Source of the DNA: Siniperca chuatsi
Taxonomy: Eukaryota > Chordata > Actinopteri > Centrarchiformes > Sinipercidae
Reading direction: 5' to 3'
Assembly: GCF_020085105.1 (NCBI RefSeq)
Contig: NC_058060.1
Span: 5,996,898 to 6,060,897, forward strand
Length of the DNA: 64,000 bases
Shown: piece by piece, positions 12,865 through 22,206 of the stretch
How positions within the stretch are numbered: position 1 is the stretch's first letter
How the letters are laid out: each line of letters begins with the position of its first letter
Notes under the pieces: generated by a model
What the model was told of the DNA's origin: nothing
What the model saw: the letters and a program-made list of their open reading frames with translations, nothing else
The model's database searches: none
Program-made: the position numbers and the translations under genes

Positions 12865-13257
12865 TGTCAGGGAGCCAACACAGACACCACCAGCTCCACC
12901 CACCACAGTCATCAGATCACAATCACCTGAATACTGATTATACACACCCCACTGCACTATAAAGCAACACTCCCCCAGTTCACGCACTGTCTGGTCACAA
13001 CGCTACCATGAGATGCTACCAGACTCACTTCTCGACAGAAGAGCTCCACGTATTCTGGCTTCCCCTCAACCTGTCTGTGTCCTCGTCACTATCAATGAAC
13101 AGAACGGACTTCTACGACAGATAAGACTCTCATAGACATTTCTAGTTCTTGCATAAGTTGTTTACTACTTTGCTCCTCCTGTGTACAACTACTACTGTGG
13201 CAATAAACCTCCATCGCATCTGCACTTACCTCTGTGTCCTGTGTTCATCAGCTGACA
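12865..13257 (+). mobile_element. Solo LTR of an LTR retrotransposon with 5-bp target duplication
   Basis: The 393-bp unit starts TGTCAG and ends CTGACA (inverted ends of the TG...CA type) and is flanked by ATAAC on both sides (12860-12864 and 13258-13262). It contains a TATA box (TATAAAG at 12958-12964) and an AATAAA signal (13202-13207) in the right order for U3-R-U5 on the plus strand. No internal retroviral-type genes are next to it, so it is a recombination remnant; Gypsy-type is likely but not proven. Confidence 0.85.
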
Positions 13258-13785
13258 ATAACACTGAGTTTTGGCTCTGCTGCCTGCTGCCAGTCCTAGC
13301 TTTGGCAATACAGTGTAAACATAAGCCTATAGGCTGTGACTGCAGCTTTATGTCTCAAGAGTCACAAATAAAACCTATACAGCTGTGTGGCTCCCCCAGA
13401 TTTCCTTATATACATTTTCAAATATAAAATACTATTGAATGGTTGTTCTTTGCTGAAAGAGAGAGAGATAGATAGATAGATATATAGATATAGATAGATA
13501 TAGATATATAATATAGATAGATATAGATACAGTATACATATATATAAAGCTTACACAGTGGCTAAAACTAATACAATTAAATGGTCCAACGGCATGGTAC
13601 AGACACAAAATGGAACGTGCTAAGCACAAAGAAAAACACACAGGAATTGTGGATTCAGATTCAACTGAGATCTCATGTTAGATTCAACTGAGATCTTGCA
13701 CCTGGTTGTGAATTAACGGCTGGTGGAGATTTGGCGCCGTTCTTTTGTCTGGCCTTTGTTTCCCATTCAGGCCTCGGGTCAAGGC
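13258..13785. other. Intergenic DNA with a microsatellite
   Basis: Unique-looking sequence interrupted by the GATA repeat listed separately; no gene seen. Confidence 0.4.
13457..13548. repeat. GATA/TATAGA microsatellite
   Basis: GAGA followed by imperfect GATA and TATAGA units for about 90 bp. Confidence 0.85.
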
Positions 13786-14030
13786 TTCAATTCAATTCAA
13801 CATTATTTATATAGCGCCAATTCATAACATAAGTTATCTTATTGCACTTTTCCTGTAGAGCAGGTCTAGTCAGTAGTCTTTATAATATGATTTTACCCAA
13901 CAAATCCCACCATGAGCAAGCACTTGGTGACAATGGCAAAAAAAAACCCTTCCTTTTAACAGGCTGACTCCAACCAGACTCAATGGTGGGCGGCCATCTG
14001 CCGCTGCCGTGTTAGGTTTGGGGCACAATG
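13786..14030 (-). mobile_element. 5'-truncated LINE 3' end (minus orientation)
   Basis: Begins TTCAATTCAATTCAAC, then TATATAGCGCCAATTCATAAC, ATAAGTTATCTTATTGCAC, CCCACCATGAGCAAGCACTTG and GGCGGCCATCTGCC. This is the reverse complement of the 3' UTR of the LINE at 25.9-26.14 kb in this window, so both copies belong to one family. No coding part. Confidence 0.75.
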
Positions 14031-14040
14031 CAAATTCCAT

Positions 14041-14157
14041 TTTAAAATAGTAATGATGTAATGGAAGTAGTAATATTCATATGAATAAATTAATAATAAT
14101 AGGAATGATAGTATTATTATTATTAATTTATTGCTATTAATATTGATAATGGCATTC

Positions 14158-14196
<39 letters not shown>

Positions 14197-14220
14197 AATA
14201 ATTAATAATAATAATTCATT
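14041..14220. repeat. AT-rich low complexity with (ATT)n run
   Basis: AATAATAAT-type sequence, with an uninterrupted ATT/TTA run at about 14159-14193. Confidence 0.8.
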
Positions 14221-14235
14221 TTGGAAATTTGGAAA

Positions 14236-15352
14236 AGGTAGGAATTTGGAATTTAGTGTGAAGAAAATACAGGAGGCTATTGTTAAAAGAATGGTCATTT
14301 AAGTGGGGATTTAAATTGTCAGTAGACAAAACAAAGACAATGTTCTTTACATGAAAAAGAAATGACAGTCATTTTAAATTAAAATTATATAATCAAGAAT
14401 TGGAGAGAGTGAAACAATTTCAATTTCTAGGGTTGTGGTTTGATGAAAGAATCACATGGGCAGTACATATTCAATGAGATGTCTGGTGGTAAGTGAATGG
14501 GGGTAGAGCGATTGAGAGCATTGAAAACCATCTACATAGGATTAATAAGATCAGTATTAGATTATGGGTGTGTAGTGTTTGGATCTGCAGCAAGTACATC
14601 TCTCAGAAAGTTGTACAACAAACACTATATAGAATTCAAATTATGGGGCTAAAATGACATTTGTATGCATACCAGCACATATAGGAATCAAAGGAAATGA
14701 AATAGCTGACAAGTGTGCAATGGAAGCCACAAAAATGAATCACATTGACATTACAGTACCCCTTAGTAAAATTGAAATGAAAACCACAAATAAGGATAAG
14801 CTGAAAGAAAGGTGGCAAAAGCAGTGGGAAGAAGAGAGAACAGGAAGGCGGTTATACAACATTAAAAGAAAAGTAGGAAAGAAGAAACAATAATATCCAG
14901 GCTACATTTTGGTCACACAGGATTAAACAGCACATTATGTAAAATAGGAAAACATAATACAGGAAGATGTACATTCTGTGATCAAGAAGAAACTTTAGAA
15001 CATGTTATGATTTACTGTCCAAAATATGATGCTGAGAGAACTGATACTGAACCTTAAAAAAATAAAGATGAGGTTTGATTTATGTGATCATTTAACAAAG
15101 AAGTTCTAGAGATAAGTGTTATCTATTGTTGTTTCATTATCTTAGGAGAATACATTTGCTAAAGGGAATATAATTATGGTGTTTTTATTTATTTTTTTAT
15201 TTTATTATTGATTTTTCTCATTTTCTTTTCTTTTATTTAATAATTAGTGAATGTGTAGTTAGAGTCCTGATCCACACTCCATTCCAGTTGGTGGCGGTAA
15301 TGCACCATAAAGTTGATTGCCAACCGCCATAAAACTTGAACGAAGAAGAAGA
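14236..15352 (+). mobile_element. Degenerate I/Nimb-type LINE, 3' part
   Basis: Plus-strand remnants in order: reverse-transcriptase C-terminal part near 14310-14470 (VDKTKTMFFT, QFLGLWFDERITW), an internal deletion, an RNase H remnant in the open frame at 14654-14893 (VCIPAHIGIKGNEIADKCAMEA; the His and Asp positions of the C-terminal RNase H motif are visible), a Cys/His-rich tail near 14905-15050 (GRCTFCDQEETLEHVMIYC), and a 3' end with TTGGTGGCGGTAATGCACC and AACCGCCATAAAAC closing in AAGAAGAAGAA. This 3' end is typical of teleost Nimb/I-clade elements. Frameshifts and the deletion make it inactive. Confidence 0.75.
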
Positions 15353-15928
15353 ATGGTGAGTGGAAGCTAAGGAGAGAGAACAGAGAAGAGTAGAAAGGTA
15401 ATAGTATATGCTCCTCTGTCTTTGACTAAGTTAGTACTTCACGATAGCACACCGGCTTTTAAGTCCAACTCTATAAGTGCAGCAGTTTCCAGCATCTTGC
15501 TAACTTTGTGTTAAGCTGGGCTGCTACTGTGTTACGGCGGTAGCGTTGGGAAACTTATATTAGACTGTATTCGGAACCGCCTACTACATACTACAGACGA
15601 ACGCAGTATGTACTACATAACGTTACTGCTTACTGCTTTTCATAGTAGTATGCAGTATGAAACGGTTGAATCGATTTATTTTGCAGTATGCAAGGCCAGG
15701 CTTAGTCGGTTTACGGTTTTGGAAAGCGGAATTAAACAATATCAATTAGAAGAATATAACCACTTATAAACATTTTTTCGAATTTAATCTTGTCTAAGGA
15801 GAACAGTTCACATTTGGATTAGGCTACAGCCTATCCGTAACGAACGCATCACTACATTTGTCCTACTAACGTTACCCATAACAAAGCCATAACGTTTAAG
15901 TTAAGATAAAAAAAAACTGTTGTTGTGA
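15353..15928. other. Spacer with MITE-like wording
   Basis: No gene. The stretch near 15570-15670 (CGCCTACTACATACTAC, repeated AGTATG words) resembles a teleost MITE, but no paired ends were found. TTGTGA at 15923-15928 is the left target duplication of the next element. Confidence 0.4.
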
Positions 15929-17042
15929 CCATAGACTGTATAAAACATGGACGTAGTGTCCGTGACGTCACCCATAGGTTTCTGAAGAGGTTTTGAAGCT
16001 CAAAGTGGGCGGCGCCGGGCGTTGCTGGCTGTCGCCATCTTGGCAGTGCGTAACTTTGACCAACTCCCGGATAACCAAAAATGGGCAAAGAGGTGGGGCG
16101 TTGGTGGAGCTGAGGTGCCTTGTTACTGAAACACGCCCACCTAGCTCGACGTTACCAAGCTAGCTAAGGCTAAGAAGCTAGGCTATATGCTACTCTGCGG
16201 TGCTAGCCGGCTAACCCTGTGGTATGCGGTTGGCGGTCTGTGGATGGTACCCTGATGGTACCTAGTTGTCGTCCCAGTTTACTTTTGAGGTAAGTTAACC
16301 TGAAACTATACAACAATAATGAATGAAATAATGATTTATCTGTTATTGAGATTATACTACACAATATTTAAAATGCCTCAACATTTTTTAATATATAATT
16401 ATGGTAATTTGCAACACTACATTCTGTCGACACTTGCAGAAATATGGCCAGTGTTACCGAGAATTAGCGTAGTTTACTTAATTCATGTCTAATGAACAAT
16501 TTGAAGCAAATCAATTAGCCTGAATTTAGATTTTCACATAACTTTAGTTGCGAGTCATTTATTTGGATGTCACTTGATTATAACGTTACTTTTAATAAGT
16601 TAACGTTAAATTAACGTTACCTACATGTGATTGCATAGTCATAATTATTATTGCCACTTTTTTTTAGCCTTTTAAGGAATTATACCATACCTGCAGTTCG
16701 CTTCTCAGTGCGGATGCGTCAGTGCAGAACAGCTTAAGAAGAAAGAAAGCACTTTTATTTTTGTTACATGTTGCTTATTTCTTTCAATCCCTGTTGAGGG
16801 CATGGCTCCTGTAATGCCTCCACCAGGCCTGCTACACACAGCATAAACTGTAAGTACTAGTCTTGGCTACTTGACTCTAGACAGCTGATTTTACATTTTC
16901 TGTCTTCAAAGGCCAACAATAACAAAAAATGTTAGACTGTCATCTATATTTTGAAGTGTTGCTCCCTTGTTCCATTTTCTCCTACAGATGTGACATAATA
17001 GTATTGTAAACATGAAAAACTGAGCCACCCTTTTTATAATTT

Positions 17043-17474
17043 TCATTACCTGAAGCATTTATTACACTACACAATTTATTTTCCGACCATAATCACAGTG
17101 TTGATCTGCGAGGAAGAGCAACACTGGATGTCTTCATCATCCACTGTGGCGGCAACGGCATGGGGATGTCAGCAGCGTCAATCTGGTCAACATGATAGAG
17201 GAGGACTTGCACCAGCTTCACCTCCAGCACCTTGTCACGAAGATCATGTTTTTGTCTGTGACCCAAAAGGTGCCGGTGGAAGGCTGGTGCTAATCCAGTG
17301 AAGCTCAACAAGGCCAGGATATTTGTTCATAGTGTTATAGCTACATTTCGTAGCTTAAATGGTGTTATGATTGAGCACTCTCACATTAGACATGACAGTC
17401 TTGGGCTCTTTTTGAAAGATGGAGTTCATTTCACACCTAGAAGAAATTATGTTTTTAAGTACAATAGCTAATTG
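17043..17474 (+). pseudogene. SGNH-hydrolase-like domain remnant inside the TIR element
   Basis: Three overlapping plus-strand frames, read in sequence, give a coherent C-terminal SGNH-like domain. First frame (to about 17190): TLDVFIIHCGGNGMGM, where block III would normally read GGND. Second frame (about 17187-17290): VNMIEEDLHQLHLQ and TKIMFLSVTQ. Third frame (about 17283-17471): ANPVKLNKARIFVHSV, IEHSHIRHD and FLKDGVHFTP, ending at a stop. The DGVH at 17418-17429 matches the catalytic DxxH of block V; the block III Asp is replaced by Gly. At least two frameshifts and a missing block I (GDS/GHS) make it inactive. SGNH domains of this style occur in vertebrate transposable elements (known for some tyrosine-recombinase retroelements). 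Confidence 0.6.
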
Positions 17475-17983
17475 CCTTAAAGACCACTTCCAAACGCAGT
17501 GAACTGCTTACAGTTGGCAATGTCACTGCTTTTAAATTTGGCCTTTAGGGCCCATTTTATTACACCTAAACATAGCCCTGACCGTCATGGCTAATGTTGG
17601 GTTTATTTTTTATGTTAATTATGGTTGTTAAAAAATAACATCTGTATCCATAACACTGTTACCACCTCTGCTCTTCCTCATTCCTACAATCCCACCCTTT
17701 ATCCCCTTTTCACCCTACCACCCCACCACCCCATGGACTCTGCAGCTCTCTGGGCATAGCCATTAACTAGACCCAGACCCAGTTTGTTGATTTTATTTTA
17801 ATAAATGTGTTTACTTTTACATTTATAGTTAGTATATATTGTCCACCTTTTTGTTTTTTATGTCCTTTCTTATTAAAAAAACATGGTTCATATTTGAAAA
17901 AATTCTATTTATATTTGTACTCCTTTTGTCTTTATTACTGACTAAAAATGTTAGATTTCACATTTAAATCTGACTTACCTGCA

Positions 17984-18285
17984 CACTGAGTAGTTATGAA
18001 TCCCCCTGGGAGGTATCATTTATTTGCAACGTTGCAAACTCTGAGAAGGTCTTCCTCAGGTAAATACACAGGTATTGATTCTGAGGCTTATATAGTGAGG
18101 CAAAAAGGAACAATCAGCTGATCGAATGCATCTGTAGCAAATAGGTGCATTCGATCAGCCATGTTTTTTTTCTTTTGCCTCATTATACAGTATTGGCCTC
18201 ACAATACCTGTGCAATACCCACAAAAGGCTTCTCAGAGATAACGAATGAATGAAACCTCCTAGGGGGCTTCAAAACTATTCAGTG
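17984..18285. mobile_element. Palindromic (foldback) MITE nested in the TIR element
   Basis: Left arm CACTGAGTAGTTATGAATCC pairs with right arm ending GGGCTTCAAAACTATTCAGTG; further inside CCCCTGGGAGGT pairs with ACCTCCTAGGGG, and GCTGATCGAATGCA pairs with TGCATTCGATCAGC around a centre near 18140. The whole 300 bp can fold into one long hairpin. No target duplication identified and no coding capacity. Confidence 0.75.
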
Positions 18286-19615
18286 TCCAAACAAAACCAG
18301 CACATAACATTATCTTTTCATTTTTTACTTTCTGGTAAGATCTATGGAAAATGTTAACCTATAAATTAAAATTAAAATTTTTACATTTTCATTTATAACT
18401 ATTAACTATTATTGTTAAAAGTTAGATCACCACTATATTTCCAATTAACATATGAAAGTGATGAACGACAGCTTTTAAGAATGTGCTTTTACTCTAAAGT
18501 ATATTTCGTCAGATCCATTTTATATAACCAAAATGTACCATTACACAAGCAAAAGTTTAATAAATTGAAATTATATCTTGCATTCATGAAAACATCAATA
18601 TTAAAGGTTAAAATTTACAAATTCTTTTGTATGACTTCAGTACACTTGAAATAAATGAAAAGATGTGCAAGACGACAGTAATTATAATGATAGAACCTAT
18701 GGATAATAACACTGTCATAATTTGGCAAAATCTTTGTCTTGTGAAACAAGTGATGGTTTCAACCTCTTAACCATAGAGTACACATCACATTGGCCTAGGC
18801 GTTGTTACTTTCCTCAAGCGTCTGTCATAACCCGGCCCATAGGCCATGACAAAAACGACACAGAATGCAAATAAATACAAGTTATTTAATATAATAAAGA
18901 AAATAAACTGAACTGTAACTTTGGAAATGAGGTGTGTTAGTCAGTGAAATCAATTTTGTTCATGTGGATGTGTGTGGATAGTGTAGAATAAGGTGTAGTA
19001 AATAAAATGCTAAGCAAAGCAATAGGGTGCAGGCGCTGACAGGGAAGAGAAGGAGTCACACTTGAAGCTGGGACTATATCCTGTAGAGCACTGTGCCCAG
19101 GTGCTCCAGATCTGGTTGGATACTGCAGTCTGGCACCTCAAAAGACAACATGGGTAGACACAGTTACTGACAAAGCACACACCCAAGTAGACAGGACACG
19201 GAAGCGCTGCCTGCTTCCTTTTCCCAAAAGGAAGCTGCCTGCTTCAGACAGAGTGCACAGCTCACGCTCAGCACTAATAGATTTGGCTGATGATTATTTT
19301 TTCCTCGTGCCACAAGCGAATCTGGCAAGAAAACACACAGATAATCTATTATAAATGATATAAATTGATATTATATATGATATAAATGATCTGATTTTGA
19401 TAAATAATATCCCATGCTTGCCAACCCTTTTGATTTCTCTGCCCCTCTCCCCGCTGTTCTCCTGGAGTGGTCCCCCCCACCCCACGATAAAATATCAAGA
19501 TCTGCCCATCCACTATATTTATTAGACTTATTCCACATATTTGTCAGTTGTCTCTAAACAGAGAGCAAGAAAGATGGGCAGACACACAGGCCTATGCTAC
19601 CAACGCCTAGCTTCT
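18286..19615. other. Interior right part of the TIR element, no gene seen
   Basis: AT-rich. A short near-palindrome TGTCATAACCCGG...GGCCATGACA occurs at 18828-18856 and may mark another inserted element, but no partner end was found. No open frame of interest. Confidence 0.35.
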
Positions 19616-19870
19616 TAGCCTAGCTTCTTAGCCTTAGCTAGCTTGGTAACGTCGAGCTAGGTGGGCGTGTTTCAGCAACCAGGCACCTCAGCTCCACCCA
19701 CACTCCACGTCTTTGCCCATTTTTGGTTATCCAGGAGTTGGGCTGAGTGACGCGCTGCCAAAGTGGTGCCAGCCAACACCGCCCACTTTGAGCTTCAAAA
19801 CGGCATTTCAGAAACCTATGGGTGACATGATGGACACTACGTCCATGTTTTATACAGTCTATGGTTGTGA

Positions 19871-22013
19871 CCATTCCAGTCCTTTGTACTGTGGGACACA
19901 GTATTGCGAGGTAGACTGGTCTGGTCAAGGCCCCAGGAAGCGTGCCAGGCTTTGAAGCCAATTTAACATAGAAGCCATACCATGTAATTACAATTCTGGG
20001 TCCGTCACATGATGCACAGAGGCCTGTCAGTGCCCGATCTGTAGCGGCTGCCCGACCCGTTCTGTAAATGTGCAAAACAGGTCCTCTAAGTAAAAGAAAG
20101 TTGGAATTATTCATCATATTCAATCATTGGAAATTTAATAGTTCACTATTATGTAATAGGAAATTTACTGAAGTTATAAAAAAGACCTGACACTTGTCAG
20201 TGCCCGATACGTGCCAACACCACCTGCCTGATCCATGCTGCACATATACGTACTTATTACTGACCGTTTTGTACCACGCATTTGAGAACATTTTACTTGA
20301 CGACAGCTCATGGATGTATAAGCCACCCAGCAAGTTTTTTAAAAAACATTAACAACACAATATTATAGTAGAGATCGTAATAGAAAACTCTGTATCAGAG
20401 GATTACACTGTGATTTCAAAATAATGTATTATTTTTTGTATTATATACTGTGATGTATATTTACAACAGCTTTCATAATGACACACTATCTGGAACATGT
20501 ATTTTTCATATACTAAATGAATTATATTGATTGAGCACAGAATTAAAACAAAACAGAATTACGTTGTTTTTTTAATGTTTTTAATTACAAACAAAGTATG
20601 GATTATCTGATCATACATGGACCAAACTATTACATTTCCAGTGATTAAAAAACATTTTGTTATCTTGAGTGTGAGTATGATTGAATGATCAGTCATTCAC
20701 ATCACGAGTAATTTTTAACAGGCACATTTGCGGTAACCTCCGTTGACTGACAAAAGTATTTTTGGGCACTGACAGGGCCTTTTTTCCATAGGTTTAGTCT
20801 GTGTTCCATTCCACAGTGTACATAAACAGTACTCCCTCCTCCCTGTTCAGGGAATTTCGGTTAAGGGAACTTCCTTCGACAAAATTCCTCCATTCGGAAC
20901 ATCCTGCAACGTCACCAATGCAGACTTCACTTCCTCTGTGCGTTGAGTGAGTACTCAACTGTTTGTTAGGTTACTTATTTTTCTAACTACAGCAGCTAAC
21001 ATTAGCACTAAATGTTTGTTGCAATATTGAAGTTACAAAGCTATGCTAGCCACCAACGTAAGTTTAGCTTGCTGGTAGTTAAAAGTCAACAACGTTTCCC
21101 TAGAGATATTGGTGTGTTTGATTTATAGATTATTTGAGCATTGTTGGTTTTAGGTAACTTAACCACTTATATAGTCACATCAATAATTATAATGTTAGTT
21201 ACAACAACAATGCTAAACTCCTTTGTCAGCTCCATTGATTGTTTTTAGCGCTCCTGCGAGGTGCATTGACTGATGGGTAATCTTGTCAACTTCTGGCGAA
21301 CTGATGAACCGTTGTTCACGTCTTCCTTACACAGTTCAGTTCCCTTTTGAACTGAGCATTTTTTGCTCTCTATGGTTTGGAATCTTACTTAACATGGCTG
21401 AATACCCTGTAGAGTCCACTTAGCAGGGCACTACTAGGCGATTGGAACGCAGCCTCTCATTGTGAAAGAAGTGGCTGTAAAATGGTGGATAATTGTTTTT
21501 CAGTGTCACAACCCCCGCAAAATGACTAGAAATGTCTAGAAGAGCCTCACCATTAAATCATTTAATCCCCATTCAAGTTAGTGGAGGGCTAAACCAGAAG
21601 TTAGCCACCTCGGCTGGTGGAGTCCCTTGTGCGGTTGCACTATGGACCCCACAATGCGGAAGATCCGTAAAGATGCAGCAAAGGGTTCTAGCTGCTGTAT
21701 TACTGCTGTTGTAGAGGTTAACGTATGTATCCATATTATATTTCATAACCATATTCTCTGTATTAGATTTTTATACTTTTCATTTAATTGTCCTTATTTT
21801 GAACTGTGCTCTTTTTGAGAATAACAAGCTATATAAGAGAATGATGACTTGTGTAACACATGGAAATTGGAAGGTTGACAACAAACATTGAAATCTCCTG
21901 ATCGGCTACCAATCGACCACCATAATCTGACCAACAGTCTCTTTTTATGATTTAAAATTTTCATTTCAACTACATGGGGGAATAAATTAACCAGCAAAAC
22001 ACTTTACATACAT
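19871..22013. other. Gene-free stretch with diverged repeat words
   Basis: TGTCAGTGCCCGAT occurs at about 20025 and again at about 20197, with loosely similar downstream sequence, suggesting an old local duplication. 20820-21080 contains TTCC-rich sequence and GCTAACATTAGC-type words typical of teleost MITEs. No gene recognised. Confidence 0.4.
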
Positions 22014-22206
22014 GACACCATTGACCATCACATCCTATTACAGAGACTGGAACATTCAATTGGCATTAAAGGAACCAGACTAAGCTGGTTTAAATCTATC
22101 AGATCAATCTCAGTTTGTACATGTTAACGGTGAGTCCTCCGTGCACGCCAAATTTAGTCATGGAGTTCCACAAGGTTCTGTGCTTGGACCAATTGTATTC
22201 ACCTTA

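Larger units (their letters stand above)
15929..19864. mobile_element. 3.9-kb element with ~250-bp terminal inverted repeats and 6-bp target duplication
   Basis: The left arm (15929-16185) and right arm (19616-19864) are long inverted repeats beginning CCATAGACTGTATAAAACAT and sharing blocks such as GGATAACCAAAAATGGGCAA, AACACGCCCACCTAGCTCGA and GCTAGCTAAGGCTAAGAAGC; I estimate about 85% identity. TTGTGA flanks both ends (15923-15928 and 19865-19870). Just inside the left arm is a splice-donor-like TTTGAG/GTAAGT at 16289/16290. The interior carries an SGNH-hydrolase-like remnant with a downstream AATAAA (17800-17805) and a palindromic MITE. No transposase was recognised, so superfamily and autonomy are unknown. 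Confidence 0.8.

Noticed and set aside
18828..18856. TGTCATAACCCGG...GGCCATGACA palindrome as LTR end
   Set aside because: No second LTR, polypurine tract or target duplication could be paired with it.
19638..20123. 161-codon minus-strand open frame
   Set aside because: Reads through the right inverted repeat of the TIR element; the same sequence in the left arm (15852-16088) is also open by chance.
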